Shown piece by piece: positions 55,198 to 64,000 of a stretch of DNA of 64,000 nucleotides. This DNA comes from Sporosarcina aquimarina. Lineage in GTDB: Bacteria > Bacillota > Bacilli > Bacillales_A > Planococcaceae. Where the stretch lies: contig NZ_JAMBOM010000001.1 of the NCBI RefSeq assembly GCF_023715615.1, forward strand, positions 868,001 to 932,000, in the 5' to 3' direction. The stretch's first letter is position 1; each line of letters opens with the position of its first letter. The notes under the pieces are model-generated. The model made no database searches. It saw only the letters and a list, made by a program, of their open reading frames with translations, and was not told the DNA's origin. Both the position numbers and the translations under genes were made by a program.

Positions 55198-58100
55198 GTG
55201 TTTTTAAAACGTCTTGAAATTATCGGATTTAAATCATTCGCCGAAAAGGTATCCGTTGAATTTGTACCTGGTGTCACGGCCGTTGTTGGTCCAAATGGTA
55301 GCGGCAAAAGTAATATCATCGATGCGATTCGATGGGTACTTGGTGAACAATCTGCCAAATCGTTGCGAGGGGCGAAAATGCAAGATGTTATTTTTGCCGG
55401 CAGTGATTCCAGGAAACCTTTGAACTTTGCCGAAGTAACACTGATTTTAGATAACACAACTGGGCTATTTCCGCTCGATTATACTGAAATCAGTGTAAGT
55501 AGACGCGTGTTCCGGTCAGGAGAGAGTTCCTTTCAACTGAATGGGCAAGCATGTCGTCTAAAAGACATTAACGATGTCTTTGTAGACTCGGGTCTAGGGA
55601 AAGAAGCATTTTCAATCATTTCACAAGGACGGGTTGACGAAATATTGAATAGTCGACCTGAAGACCGGAGAAGCATATTTGACGAAGCTGCAGGCGTGTT
55701 GAAGTACCGGATGCGTAAAAAGAAAGCAGAGTTTAAGCTTATTGAAACAGATGATAATCTGGATCGTATTCTAGATATCTTAAAGGAACTCGATGACCGG
55801 ATGGAACCGCTAGCTGCGAATGCCCGTGCAGCTGAGCGTCATGGACAGCTTGTGACTGAATTGAGAGAGGCCGATGTGCGTCTTCTCAATGTTGAGGCAT
55901 CCTATCTGCAAACGGAACTATTGAAGAATAAAACAGTTGTGGAAAGCAAGACGAAAGAAAAACTTGAACTCGAAAAAGAAGCGAATATTGCTGAACACCA
56001 ACTGCAACAAGCTAAATCTACACTTTCTTTTTTAGATAAAAAGATTTCAGAACTTCAAGAACAGCACGTCGTATCGAGCTCTGAAGCCGAGAAGTGGGAA
56101 GGACGACGACTTCTTTCTCTGGAAAAACAACGCAACGTTAAAGATCGGTCTAAGCGTCTTACAGAGGATTTGGCGAGCTTAAAGCAATTGCTTCTCCAAC
56201 TGGAAGCGAAAAGAGCAGAACTCACACAACATAATCATGAAACTGAACTTCAATTATCTAGCATGACTGAAGAAATGACGTCGATTTCAAGAAAATTGAA
56301 ACGTTCTCTTGCTGAAACTGAACAAGAAATTGAAAATCTAAAATCGACATATATTGAAGTGTTAAACGAAGAAGCAACCGTTCGCAATGAGTTGAAACAT
56401 ATTGAGGAACGTCTCGCAGGTGAGCAGTATTCATCGGAAAAGACTGGCAAGCAAACGGAAGTCCTTCGATCTAAACTCGACACACTTCATGAATTGAAAG
56501 AGCAGCAGACTTCTGAGCTGGGCAAGCTTAAACGAAACATGGAGGAAGCGACGAAACAGGTAACAACGAATCGTTCGCAGCTTCAAAAAACAGAAATCCA
56601 GCTTGAAGAGACGAAAACCATGCATCAGCAAGCTGTTAACAAGCGCTACGAACTACAAGGAAGACTTCGTGCTTTAAAGAGTATGGAAGCAGATTTTTCT
56701 GGATTTTATTCGGGAGTTAAAGAAGTGCTTGTGGCTAAACAAGCGGGAACACTCCAAGGAATTGAAGGCGCTGTAGCTGAATTGATATCTGTGGATAAAA
56801 AACATATCAAAGCAGTAGAGACTGCGCTCGGTGGGGCTATGCAACATATTATCGCCACAACTGAGCGAGATGCTAGAGCTGCCATCGGCTTCTTAAAAAA
56901 GAAGAATGCGGGGCGTGCAACGTTCTTGCCGCTCGATGTGATGAAGGCACGCTTTGTTCCGAAAGATGTTTTATCCAAAGTCACCCATCATCCTGACTTT
57001 GTTGGAACGGCTGATCAACTTGTAACCGTCCAATCAGCTTACCGAAATGTGACGGCGAATTTACTCGGAGCATCCATTGTTGCAAAAACACTGAATGGTG
57101 CCTCTGAAATTGCTAAACTTGCTGGTTATCGATTCCGAATTGTCACTCTGGATGGGGATGTTGTGAATGCGGGAGGTTCGCTTACAGGTGGGGGTTCAAA
57201 AGTACAATCGACCGTATTCTCCCGCAAAGCTGAACTGGAAACGTTAACGAGCCAACTCGATCAGTTAAATCGTTCGATTGGTACCGCAGAGGAAAAGTTA
57301 AGTGCTATCAAACTGACGATTGCTAGTGAGATGCAAAAAGCTTCGATATCCGCGCAAAACATGGAAGAACTGCAGCTCGCCATTACTCGTCTTGACTCAA
57401 ATCTTCAAGAGACGACCTTTGAAATCCGAACTGCTGAATCCGAATGGAAAACGATTGAAGCTGGAAGACAAGGTTCAGAGGATACGCGTAGTTCACTATT
57501 TGCGAAACGAGAGGAACTTCAGTTGCAGCGAGAACGTTTGACAGCGCAGCAACAAGAAATTCAAACTTCAGTTGCTTCTCTAGAACGTCTCGCTGCAGAT
57601 CGTCGCAACGAAGAACAAGCCCTTCGGGAGCGTTATAGTGAGCTGCGTGAGGAAACTGCAATTTTACGTGAGCAAGTAACCAATCGATCGTCTCTTGCAA
57701 CCTCAGCGGAACAAGAACTGCAAGATGCAAAACGCAAATTTGTTCAAACGGAAGAAGAACTTCAATTTTTGGCAGGTCAAGAAGAAGGAGAAGTTCTGAC
57801 CCCTGAAGAAATTGAGCAACGTATAGCTACAGAAACAAATATTGTTACTAAAGTGAAATCAGAACTACTCGATAAACGGACAGAACGGGATCAACTTGCA
57901 CGTTCTTGTGATGAGCAGGAGACCACACTAAAACAGCTATCTGACCAGATTCGAAACATCTCTTCAGAACTCGGCAATTTGAATGTCACGTTTTCTAGAA
58001 ATGAAGTGAAGCTGGAGTCCGTCCTTATACGTTTACTTGAAGATTACGGACTTCACCCTGATTACGAAGTTCCTAAAGATTTCAATGCCTCCGGTGTGAG

Positions 58101-58761
58101 AGCTCGTGTGGAACAGTTGAAACGAGAGGTTGAATCCTTAGGTCCAGTGAATCCAGGAGCAGTAGAAGAGTACAAAGAAGTGCTCGAAAGACATACTTTC
58201 CTAACTGACCAACGAAACGATCTATTAGAAGCGAAAACGACGCTAGAAGAAGCGATGTCCGAAATGGATATGGAAATGAAAACGAGATTTAAGTCCACGT
58301 TTGACGCTGTACAACAACGTTTCCGTACCGTTTTCAAGGAAATGTTTGGTGGTGGGGAAGCAGATCTAGTTCTAACAGATCCAGAAAACCTACTAGAGAC
58401 AGGTGTGGATATCATCGCTCGACCACCAGGGAAAAAGCTTCAGAATTTGAGCCTTCTTTCAGGAGGAGAACGTGCGTTGACAGCAATTACGTTGTTGTTT
58501 TCCATTATCGAAGTACGCCCAGTGCCATTTTGTATATTGGATGAAGTCGAGGCAGCATTGGATGAAGCGAATGTCATTCGGTATAGTCGTTATTTGAAAA
58601 AGTTTTCGGAAGATACTCAGTTCATCGTCATTACCCATCGTAAAGGGACGATGGAAGGAGCCGATGTCCTGTACGGAATTACGATGCAAGAATCCGGCGT
58701 ATCCCGACTCATATCAGTAAAAATGTCCGAAGTTCCAGAAACTGCATTGAGCACACCATAA
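55198..58761 (+). CDS. smc: SMC, chromosome condensation ATPase
   Basis: 1187-residue SMC protein (B. subtilis 1186), core of the ScpAB condensin that extrudes DNA loops from parS/ParB sites. Walker A GPNGSGKSN is at 31-39 in the N-terminal head. Long coiled coils (about 165-500 and 670-1000) flank the hinge (about 510-665, GFYSGVKEVL, GRATFLPLD). The C-terminal head has the signature LSGGERALTAI and Walker B FCILDEVEAALDEAN. The start is GTG 55198, with AGAGGAGAGC in the rnc end. Confidence 0.98.
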   Translation: MFLKRLEIIGFKSFAEKVSVEFVPGVTAVVGPNGSGKSNIIDAIRWVLGEQSAKSLRGAKMQDVIFAGSDSRKPLNFAEVTLILDNTTGLFPLDYTEISVSRRVFRSGESSFQLNGQACRLKDINDVFVDSGLGKEAFSIISQGRVDEILNSRPEDRRSIFDEAAGVLKYRMRKKKAEFKLIETDDNLDRILDILKELDDRMEPLAANARAAERHGQLVTELREADVRLLNVEASYLQTELLKNKTVVESKTKEKLELEKEANIAEHQLQQAKSTLSFLDKKISELQEQHVVSSSEAEKWEGRRLLSLEKQRNVKDRSKRLTEDLASLKQLLLQLEAKRAELTQHNHETELQLSSMTEEMTSISRKLKRSLAETEQEIENLKSTYIEVLNEEATVRNELKHIEERLAGEQYSSEKTGKQTEVLRSKLDTLHELKEQQTSELGKLKRNMEEATKQVTTNRSQLQKTEIQLEETKTMHQQAVNKRYELQGRLRALKSMEADFSGFYSGVKEVLVAKQAGTLQGIEGAVAELISVDKKHIKAVETALGGAMQHIIATTERDARAAIGFLKKKNAGRATFLPLDVMKARFVPKDVLSKVTHHPDFVGTADQLVTVQSAYRNVTANLLGASIVAKTLNGASEIAKLAGYRFRIVTLDGDVVNAGGSLTGGGSKVQSTVFSRKAELETLTSQLDQLNRSIGTAEEKLSAIKLTIASEMQKASISAQNMEELQLAITRLDSNLQETTFEIRTAESEWKTIEAGRQGSEDTRSSLFAKREELQLQRERLTAQQQEIQTSVASLERLAADRRNEEQALRERYSELREETAILREQVTNRSSLATSAEQELQDAKRKFVQTEEELQFLAGQEEGEVLTPEEIEQRIATETNIVTKVKSELLDKRTERDQLARSCDEQETTLKQLSDQIRNISSELGNLNVTFSRNEVKLESVLIRLLEDYGLHPDYEVPKDFNASGVRARVEQLKREVESLGPVNPGAVEEYKEVLERHTFLTDQRNDLLEAKTTLEEAMSEMDMEMKTRFKSTFDAVQQRFRTVFKEMFGGGEADLVLTDPENLLETGVDIIARPPGKKLQNLSLLSGGERALTAITLLFSIIEVRPVPFCILDEVEAALDEANVIRYSRYLKKFSEDTQFIVITHRKGTMEGADVLYGITMQESGVSRLISVKMSEVPETALSTP

Positions 58762-58784
58762 TTTTATAAAGGAATGTGAGAATG

Positions 58785-59801
58785 ATGTCTTTTTTTAAGA
58801 AAATGAAAGAGAAAATCACAGGTACGAATGATTCGGTCACTGGTAAATTTAAAGAGGGGTTAACTAAAACTCGCGACTCATTCACGTCTAAAGTGAATGA
58901 TTTGGTTGCCCGTTTCCGTGAAATCGATGAAGAGTTTTTCGAGGAATTAGAAGAGGTCTTGCTACAAGCTGATGTTGGATATGAAACAGTAATGGAATTG
59001 ATCGACCTACTGAAAGTCGAAGTTCAACGTAAGAATATTAAAGATACAGCTGGCATTCAAACGGTTATTTCTGAAAAACTTGTTGAAATCTATAATTCTC
59101 AAGGTGATAGTGACAACAGCTTAAATATCCAAGAAAACGGAATCACAGTTCTTCTCATGGTAGGAGTGAATGGCGTAGGCAAAACTACGACAATTGGTAA
59201 ACTAGCTTCCCGTTTGAAAGCTGAAGGAAAGACTGTCATGCTTGCAGCAGGTGATACATTCCGCGCTGGGGCTATCGACCAACTTGTTGTTTGGGGAGAA
59301 CGTGCCGGAGTTGAAGTGATTCGACAGTCTGAAGGATCAGATCCAGCTGCTGTTATGTTTGATGCCGTTAGTGCTGCAAAAAAACGTAACGTAGATGTCT
59401 TGATTTGCGATACGGCTGGTCGTTTACAAAACAAAGTGAATTTGATGAATGAATTGCAAAAAGTTCACCGCGTCATCGGTCGTGAAATTCCAGGTGCTCC
59501 TCATGAAGTGCTACTTGCACTTGATGCGACAACTGGGCAAAATGCATTGATCCAAGCTGAAACGTTTAAAGAAGCTACCGACGTGACCGGGATTGTGCTT
59601 ACGAAGCTTGACGGTACTGCAAAAGGTGGAATCGTTTTAGCGATCCGCAACAAGTTAAACATCCCTGTTAAGTTTGTAGGGTTAGGAGAAGGGATAGATG
59701 ATTTGCAGCCATTCGACCCTGAAAAGTATGTGTACGGACTTTTTGCAGACGGACTTGAATTGGAAGCAGTTAAAGAATCCAGTGACGATCAAGACAAGTA
59801 A
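58785..59801 (+). CDS. ftsY: FtsY, signal recognition particle receptor
   Basis: 338-residue SRP GTPase that docks SRP-ribosome complexes at SecYEG. A basic N-terminal amphipathic helix MSFFKKMKEKITG, then the NG domain with VGVNGVGKTTTIGKLA, DTFRAGAIDQL, CDTAGRLQNK and TKLDGTAKGG. ATG 58785 matches the family start; ATG 58782 is next to it. The ribosome site is AAAGG at 58768. B. subtilis also has ftsY directly after smc. Confidence 0.96.
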   Translation: MSFFKKMKEKITGTNDSVTGKFKEGLTKTRDSFTSKVNDLVARFREIDEEFFEELEEVLLQADVGYETVMELIDLLKVEVQRKNIKDTAGIQTVISEKLVEIYNSQGDSDNSLNIQENGITVLLMVGVNGVGKTTTIGKLASRLKAEGKTVMLAAGDTFRAGAIDQLVVWGERAGVEVIRQSEGSDPAAVMFDAVSAAKKRNVDVLICDTAGRLQNKVNLMNELQKVHRVIGREIPGAPHEVLLALDATTGQNALIQAETFKEATDVTGIVLTKLDGTAKGGIVLAIRNKLNIPVKFVGLGEGIDDLQPFDPEKYVYGLFADGLELEAVKESSDDQDK

Positions 59802-59864
59802 AATGCCTTGACGGAGGTTGGAGCAACAGCTACTATTAAGAGAAGGTCCGAGGAGGATTTGTAC

Positions 59865-60197
59865 ATGTTAGAGAAAACGACCCGTGTTAACTTCCTCTTT
59901 GATTTTTATCAATCGTTATTGACGGATAAGCAGCGTATCTATATGGAACTGTATTATCTAGACGATTTGTCATTAGGCGAAATTGCGGAGGAGTACGAAG
60001 TATCCAGACAAGCTGTCTATGATAATGTCCGCAGAACAGAAGCGATGCTCGAAGACTATGAAGCAAAGCTTTCGTTGTTCAATAAATTTCAAGAACGCTC
60101 AGAGTTAATCGAGCAGATCGAACAGCGACTTTCCACTGAAAAAGCGCTGACAGATGAAGTGCAAATTTTATTACAACAAATTAAAGAACACGACTAA
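59865..60197 (+). CDS. ylxM: YlxM, putative helix-turn-helix regulator of the SRP operon
   Basis: 110-residue UPF0122 protein (B. subtilis 110). It resembles sigma factor region 4: [42 protein letters not shown]. It always precedes ffh. A related streptococcal protein affects SRP assembly or GTPase activity, so a role in the SRP pathway is more likely than DNA binding alone. ATG 59865 follows GAGGAGGA. Confidence 0.94.
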   Translation: MLEKTTRVNFLFDFYQSLLTDKQRIYMELYYLDDLSLGEIAEEYEVSRQAVYDNVRRTEAMLEDYEAKLSLFNKFQERSELIEQIEQRLSTEKALTDEVQILLQQIKEHD

Positions 60198-60210
60198 GGG
60201 GGCTCTATGC

Positions 60211-61566
60211 ATGGCTTTTGAAGGATTAGCGCAGCGCCTGCAAGGGACGCTTCAGAAAATCACAGGCAAGGGTAAAATTAGTGAAGCTGATGTAAAAGAA
60301 ATGATGAGAGAAGTTCGCTTTGCGTTAATCGAAGCGGATGTCAATTTGAAAGTTGTTAAAGAGTTCGTAAAGACAGTTAGCGAGCGTTCGGTCGGTCAAG
60401 ATGTCATGAAGAGTCTGACGCCTGGTCAACAAGTCGTGAAAATTGTAAAAGATGAACTTACAAAGTTGATGGGAGAAGAGCAAACAGCTATTCAGTTTGC
60501 CCGCAAGTCTCCTACTGTCATAATGATGGTTGGTTTACAGGGTGCCGGTAAAACAACGACATCCGGGAAACTTGCAAATTCGTTACGAAAGCGGAACAAC
60601 AAATCACCTTTACTCGTTGCAGCAGACGTTTATCGACCTGCGGCTATTCAGCAACTTGAAACGATAGGGAAACAATTGACAATTCCTGTTTTTTCTATGG
60701 GAACTGATATCTCACCCGTGGAAATCGTTCGTCAAGCACTCAAAAAAGCAGATGAGGATCATAATGACGTCGTGATTATTGATACGGCAGGACGGTTACA
60801 TATTGATGAAACCCTCATGCAGGAATTGAAAGATATTCGTGAACTTTCATCACCTGATGAAGTCTTCCTTGTTGTAGACGCGATGACTGGTCAAGATGCT
60901 GTAAACGTAGCTAAAAACTTTGACGATGCAATTGGTATTACAGGTGTAGCTCTTACAAAACTTGATGGAGATACACGTGGTGGTGCGGCACTTTCAATTC
61001 GTTCTGTTACTCAAAAGGCCATCAAATATGTCGGTATGGGTGAAAAAATGGATGCGCTTGAGCCGTTCCATCCTGAACGTATGGCCTCACGAATTCTTGG
61101 CATGGGCGATGTCATGTCTCTCATTGAAAAAGCTCAGGAAAATGTCGATGAAGACAAAGCAAAGGAACTCGAACAAAAGCTTCGCACACAAACCTTCACT
61201 TTGGATGATTTTCTAGATCAGTTGCAACAAGTAAAGCAAATGGGTCCGCTGGACGAGATTTTGAAAATGATGCCAGGCTTCAATAAAATCAAGGGCCTCG
61301 GTAATGCCAAAGTCGATGAGAGCCAAATGGGGAAAGTAGAAGCAGTCATCTACTCGATGACAACGCAAGAGCGTACCACCCCTGAGATGATTAACGCGAG
61401 TCGTAAAAAACGAATTGCAAAAGGATCAGGCACTTCGATTCAAGAAGTCAACCGATTACTGAAGCAGTTTGAAGAAATGAAAAAGATGGTCAAACAGATG
61501 ACTGGGTCACAACAACGTGGTAAAAAGAAGATGAAAATGCCGGGAATGGATGCTTTTTTTAAGTAA
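60211..61566 (+). CDS. ffh: Ffh, SRP54 signal recognition particle protein
   Basis: 451-residue GTPase that binds signal sequences and scRNA. The NG domain has GLQGAGKTTTSGKLA, DVYRPAAIQQL, DTAGRLHIDE and TKLDGDTRGG; the Met-rich M domain (about 300-451) has MGPLDEILKMMPGFNK, SGTSIQEVNRLLKQFEEMKKM and a Met/Lys/Gly-rich end. ATG 60211 lies 8 nt after AAGGGGG. A longer reading inside ylxM is not conserved. Confidence 0.98.
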   Translation: MAFEGLAQRLQGTLQKITGKGKISEADVKEMMREVRFALIEADVNLKVVKEFVKTVSERSVGQDVMKSLTPGQQVVKIVKDELTKLMGEEQTAIQFARKSPTVIMMVGLQGAGKTTTSGKLANSLRKRNNKSPLLVAADVYRPAAIQQLETIGKQLTIPVFSMGTDISPVEIVRQALKKADEDHNDVVIIDTAGRLHIDETLMQELKDIRELSSPDEVFLVVDAMTGQDAVNVAKNFDDAIGITGVALTKLDGDTRGGAALSIRSVTQKAIKYVGMGEKMDALEPFHPERMASRILGMGDVMSLIEKAQENVDEDKAKELEQKLRTQTFTLDDFLDQLQQVKQMGPLDEILKMMPGFNKIKGLGNAKVDESQMGKVEAVIYSMTTQERTTPEMINASRKKRIAKGSGTSIQEVNRLLKQFEEMKKMVKQMTGSQQRGKKKMKMPGMDAFFK

Positions 61567-61601
61567 TTTCATTCAAAAAACATGGTGTTAAGAAAAAACA
61601 C

Positions 61602-61630
61602 TTTACAAACAACGGAAAGCTTGATAATAT
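61602..61630 (+). promoter_or_regulatory. Sigma-A promoter of rpsP-khpA
   Basis: TTTACA (61602-61607), a 17-nt spacer, TAATAT (61625-61630). A short GTGTT/AACAC hairpin just upstream might end ffh transcripts weakly. Confidence 0.7.
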
Positions 61631-61668
61631 ACTATCTTGTGTGAAACTATTCGGAGGTGCAATTAAAA

Positions 61669-61941
61669 ATGTCAGTAAAAATTCGTCTTAAACGTATGGG
61701 TGCAAAGAAATCACCTTTCTATCGTATCGTAGTAGCAGATTCACGAGCTCCTCGTGATGGCCGTCAAATCGAAACAGTTGGAACTTATAACCCGCTTACA
61801 AAGCCGGCTGAAGTGAAAATTGACGAAGTAAAAGTTTTGGATTGGATGCAGAAAGGCGCTAAGCCATCTGATACAGTTCGTAACTTGTTGTCAGAACAAG
61901 GCATCATGGAGAAATTCCATAACGCAAAACTTAGCAAGTAA
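61669..61941 (+). CDS. rpsP: 30S ribosomal protein S16
   Basis: 90-residue S16 (B. subtilis 90) needed for 30S assembly: [31 protein letters not shown], and YNPL. ATG 61669 lies after GGAGGTGCAATT; an in-frame start four codons upstream precedes nothing useful. khpA follows after 15 nt. Confidence 0.98.
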   Translation: MSVKIRLKRMGAKKSPFYRIVVADSRAPRDGRQIETVGTYNPLTKPAEVKIDEVKVLDWMQKGAKPSDTVRNLLSEQGIMEKFHNAKLSK

Positions 61942-61956
61942 TCAGGAGGTGCGCTG

Positions 61957-62190
61957 ATGGAGCAGCTGATTAAGACAATCGTAAAACCGTTAGTCGATTA
62001 TCCCGAAGCGATTCACGTCGAACAGGATGAACAAACGAACCGGGTTGCCTACAAACTTTCTGTCCACCCTGAAGACATGGGGAAGATCATTGGAAAGCAA
62101 GGACGTGTCGCAGATGCGATACGGACAATTGTTACATCAGCTGCAGGCAGCTACCGAGGTAAACGAGTTTACCTAGATATTGTTGACTAA
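61957..62190 (+). CDS. khpA: KhpA, KH-domain RNA-binding protein
   Basis: 77-residue single KH-domain protein (YlqC). The KH loop is GKIIGKQGR (about 43-51). In Firmicutes KhpA pairs with KhpB/Jag and affects cell elongation and division, probably through RNA. ATG 61957 follows CAGGAGGTGCG. ylqD, which follows in B. subtilis, is absent; rimM is next. Confidence 0.95.
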   Translation: MEQLIKTIVKPLVDYPEAIHVEQDEQTNRVAYKLSVHPEDMGKIIGKQGRVADAIRTIVTSAAGSYRGKRVYLDIVD

Positions 62191-62200
62191 CACTGCGTAA

Positions 62201-62228
62201 AGGGAGGAGCCTCGGTTCCTCTCTTTTT
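62201..62228 (+). terminator. Intrinsic terminator after khpA
   Basis: 8-bp stem AGGGAGGA (62201-62208) / TCCTCTCT (62217-62224), one G-U pair, then five T. Confidence 0.7.
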
Positions 62229-62281
62229 CTATATAAATGAATTTTGACACCCTATATATGAACAAAGGAAGTGAATGGACT

Positions 62282-62797
62282 ATGCAATGGTTTAACGTCG
62301 GGCAACTCGTCAATACGCACGGAGTACAAGGTGAAGTACGTGTCACATCTCGGACAGACTTTCCAGAAGAGCGGTTTGCAGTCGGTAGTGAACTATACCT
62401 GTTCATGCCAAACGAAACGACACCCGTGAAGCTAAAAATCTCTGGATCCCGTCGTCACAAAAATTTCTACTTACTCACTTTTGAAAACCACTTCAATCTC
62501 AGCCATGTAGAAAGATACAAAACCGGAATGCTGAAAATATCAGAGAAGCAACTTGGTGAACTCGAGGAAAACGAATTCTATTACCACGAAATTATAGGAT
62601 GTGCTGTTGTCACTCTCGAGGGGAATTCCATTGGCAACGTTACAGACATATTAGAAACCGGCGCAAACGATGTGTGGACAGTTACACCAGCTCAAGGTAA
62701 ACCACACTACATTCCTTATATTGAAGATATCGTCAAAGAGATTGATATCAAAAATAAGAAAATAACGATTGAAGTCATGGAAGGACTTCTTTCATGA
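62282..62797 (+). CDS. rimM: RimM, 16S rRNA processing / 30S maturation factor
   Basis: 171-residue protein that binds S19 and helps 30S head assembly. The N-terminal RimM domain has [16 protein letters not shown]; the C-terminal PRC-barrel (about 95-170) has [13 protein letters not shown] and [14 protein letters not shown] 62282 lies after AAAGGAAGTG; earlier in-frame ATGs precede this site. The stop overlaps trmD (ATGATG). Confidence 0.96.
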   Translation: MQWFNVGQLVNTHGVQGEVRVTSRTDFPEERFAVGSELYLFMPNETTPVKLKISGSRRHKNFYLLTFENHFNLSHVERYKTGMLKISEKQLGELEENEFYYHEIIGCAVVTLEGNSIGNVTDILETGANDVWTVTPAQGKPHYIPYIEDIVKEIDIKNKKITIEVMEGLLS

Positions 62798-63531
62798 TGA
62801 ATATCAATGTTCTCTCGTTGTTTCCAGAAATGTTCGAAGGGGTTCTTCATACATCGATTCTGAAGAAAGCCCAAGAGAACAAAGCCGTCTCATTTTCAGT
62901 TACTGATTTCAGAAACTACTCTGAGAATAAGCATCACAAAGTGGACGATTATCCTTATGGTGGGGGCGCGGGAATGGTATTGAAGCCTGAACCGCTCTTC
63001 AATGCGGTTGAAGCTGTCACAAAGGATGCTACAAAGCTGCCTCGAGTCATTCTGATGTGTCCCCAGGGAGAACGTTTCACCCAGGCTAAAGCGGAGGAGC
63101 TGGCGTTAGAGGAGAACCTTGTTTTCATCTGTGGCCATTATGAAGGCTATGATGAGCGGATCCGCGAACATCTTGTGACAGACGAACTCTCCCTCGGAGA
63201 TTTTGTTCTAACTGGCGGTGAGATTGCGTCTATGGCAATTATTGATAGCGTCGTTCGTTTGCTTCCGGGAGTGCTAGGGAATAACGTTTCATCCGTGGAA
63301 GATTCTTTTTCAACAGGATTGCTCGAGCATCCGCACTATACCCGTCCAGCTACCTTTAAAGGTCTTTCGGTGCCAGATGTATTACTTTCAGGCAACCATG
63401 GTGAAATTGCCAAATGGCGTATGGAGCAGTCACTTAAACGTACTCTCGAACGTCGTCCTGATTTGTTAAATAAAATATCGTTGTCGCCCGAGCAAGAAAA
63501 GATATTGGAGCAACTGAAATCTACTCGGTGA
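62794..63531 (+). CDS. trmD: TrmD, tRNA (guanine-37-N1) methyltransferase
   Basis: 245-residue SPOUT methyltransferase with a trefoil knot. [17 protein letters not shown] at the start, [21 protein letters not shown] and LTGGEIASM around the knot and SAM site, then the C-terminal helical domain ([11 protein letters not shown]). It prevents +1 frameshifting. ATG 62794 or 62797; both fit. Next comes rplS under its own promoter. Confidence 0.97.
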   Translation: MMNINVLSLFPEMFEGVLHTSILKKAQENKAVSFSVTDFRNYSENKHHKVDDYPYGGGAGMVLKPEPLFNAVEAVTKDATKLPRVILMCPQGERFTQAKAEELALEENLVFICGHYEGYDERIREHLVTDELSLGDFVLTGGEIASMAIIDSVVRLLPGVLGNNVSSVEDSFSTGLLEHPHYTRPATFKGLSVPDVLLSGNHGEIAKWRMEQSLKRTLERRPDLLNKISLSPEQEKILEQLKSTR

Positions 63532-63534
63532 ATG

Positions 63535-63563
63535 TTGCACACGATCTCGGTTTGTGCTAATAT
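63535..63563 (+). promoter_or_regulatory. Sigma-A promoter of rplS
   Basis: TTGCAC (63535-63540), a 17-nt spacer, TAATAT (63558-63563), beginning 4 nt after the trmD stop. Confidence 0.75.
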
Positions 63564-63569
63564 GATATA

Positions 63570-63650
63570 CGTGCTTCTATGTAAGCACATACTTAACTGA
63601 TGTTCCGCTGCGGTCTTTCATCGCAAGAGCCTCTAAGGATAGGAGAGAAA
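63570..63650 (+). ncRNA. L19 ribosomal protein leader
   Basis: The leader of rplS has a hairpin GTGCTT / AAGCAC (63571-63576 / 63583-63588), then GATGTTCCGCTGCGG and GCCTCTAAGGATAGGAG, which I recognise as features of the Firmicute L19 leader thought to mediate autoregulation by L19. The last part overlaps the ribosome site. Confidence 0.6.
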
Positions 63651-63655
63651 AAATC

Positions 63656-64000
63656 ATGCAACAACTAATTGCAGATATTACAAAAGATCAGCTTAAAAGC
63701 GATCTACCGGCATTCCGTCCGGGAGACACAGTGCGTTTGCACGTAAAAATCGTTGAGGGAACGCGTGAGCGTATTCAGCTTTTTGAAGGTGTCGTTATTA
63801 AGCGTCGTGGAGGCGGAATTAGTGAGTCATTCACAGTTCGCAAAATCTCTAACGGTGTTGGCGTGGAGCGTACATTCCCTGTACACACACCAAAAATTGC
63901 AAAATTAGAAGTCACTCGTCGTGGTAAAGTACGTCGTGCGAAGTTGTACTACCTTCGCAACCTACGCGGAAAAGCTGCACGTATCAAAGAACTTCGATAA
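63656..64000 (+). CDS. rplS: 50S ribosomal protein L19
   Basis: 114-residue L19 (B. subtilis 115), at the 30S/50S interface. Conserved [37 protein letters not shown] and [22 protein letters not shown] 63656 follows ATAGGAGAG. Complete: the TAA stop is the last three bases of the window. Confidence 0.98.
   Translation: MQQLIADITKDQLKSDLPAFRPGDTVRLHVKIVEGTRERIQLFEGVVIKRRGGGISESFTVRKISNGVGVERTFPVHTPKIAKLEVTRRGKVRRAKLYYLRNLRGKAARIKELR

Noticed and set aside
62244..62258. TTGACA ahead of rimM taken as a -35
   Set aside because: No -10 lies at 15-19 nt; the nearest TATATA is only 3 nt away, so it was not called a promoter.

Overview
The window is a low-to-middle GC Firmicute chromosome segment. 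Gene order follows the Bacillus subtilis dcw / pyr / gmk-priA / fap / smc-ffh region almost exactly. spoVD, a spoVE-type gene, spoIIGA-sigE, sigG and spoVM mark an endospore former. Leaderless-looking gaps in the cluster (no murE, murG, murB), frequent TTG starts and the repeat types suggest Planococcaceae/Caryophanaceae (Sporosarcina-like). That placement is an inference; no rRNA gene is present to settle it.

Layout. 1-9574: end of the dcw wall and division cluster (pbpB tail, spoVD, mraY, murD, spoVE-type, divIB, two DUF881 genes, sbp, ftsA). 9619-13388: ftsZ, then the sporulation genes spoIIGA, sigE and sigG. 13466-16699: the ylm/sepF/divIVA division group. 16707-19956: a T-box-controlled ileS whose leader also holds a MITE-like element. 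20090-21483: lspA and rluD. 21480-29002: pyrimidine operon pyrR-P-B-C-K-D-F-E with two PyrR attenuators but no carA/carB. 29003-29355: a gene-free stretch with a strict 20-nt-period repeat. 29356-43732: rqcH (minus strand), then gmk, rpoZ, coaBC, priA, def, fmt, rsmB, prpC, prkC, rsgA, rpe, thiN and a lengthened spoVM. 43767-49956: rpmB (minus strand), yloU, fakA, sdaAB, sdaAA, recG. 50033-54303: the FapR-type fatty acid operon fapR-plsX-fabD-fabG, then a tandem array of structured repeats, then acpP. 54428-64000: rnc, smc, ftsY, ylxM, ffh, rpsP, khpA, rimM, trmD, rplS.

How it fits together. Nearly all genes are housekeeping and arranged in tight, often overlapping operons (ATGA, TAATG and GTGA junctions). 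Cell-wall precursor synthesis, septum assembly, chromosome organisation, protein targeting and ribosome/tRNA maturation lie next to compartment-specific sporulation sigma factors. Readable control elements are sigma-A promoters, an Ile T-box with an ATC specifier, PyrR loops, a FapR operator, an L19 leader, and candidate Spo0A, sigma-H, sigma-E and sigma-F sites.

The unexplained material is outside the genes. (1) Five ~122-nt units sit between fabG and acpP; their paired arms differ between units in a compensating way. (2) Eight decamers spaced exactly 20 nt apart alternate between two forms downstream of pyrE. (3) SpoVM carries a basic C-terminal extension. (4) A ~127-bp element with inverted ends is inserted between the ileS T-box terminator and the ileS start.
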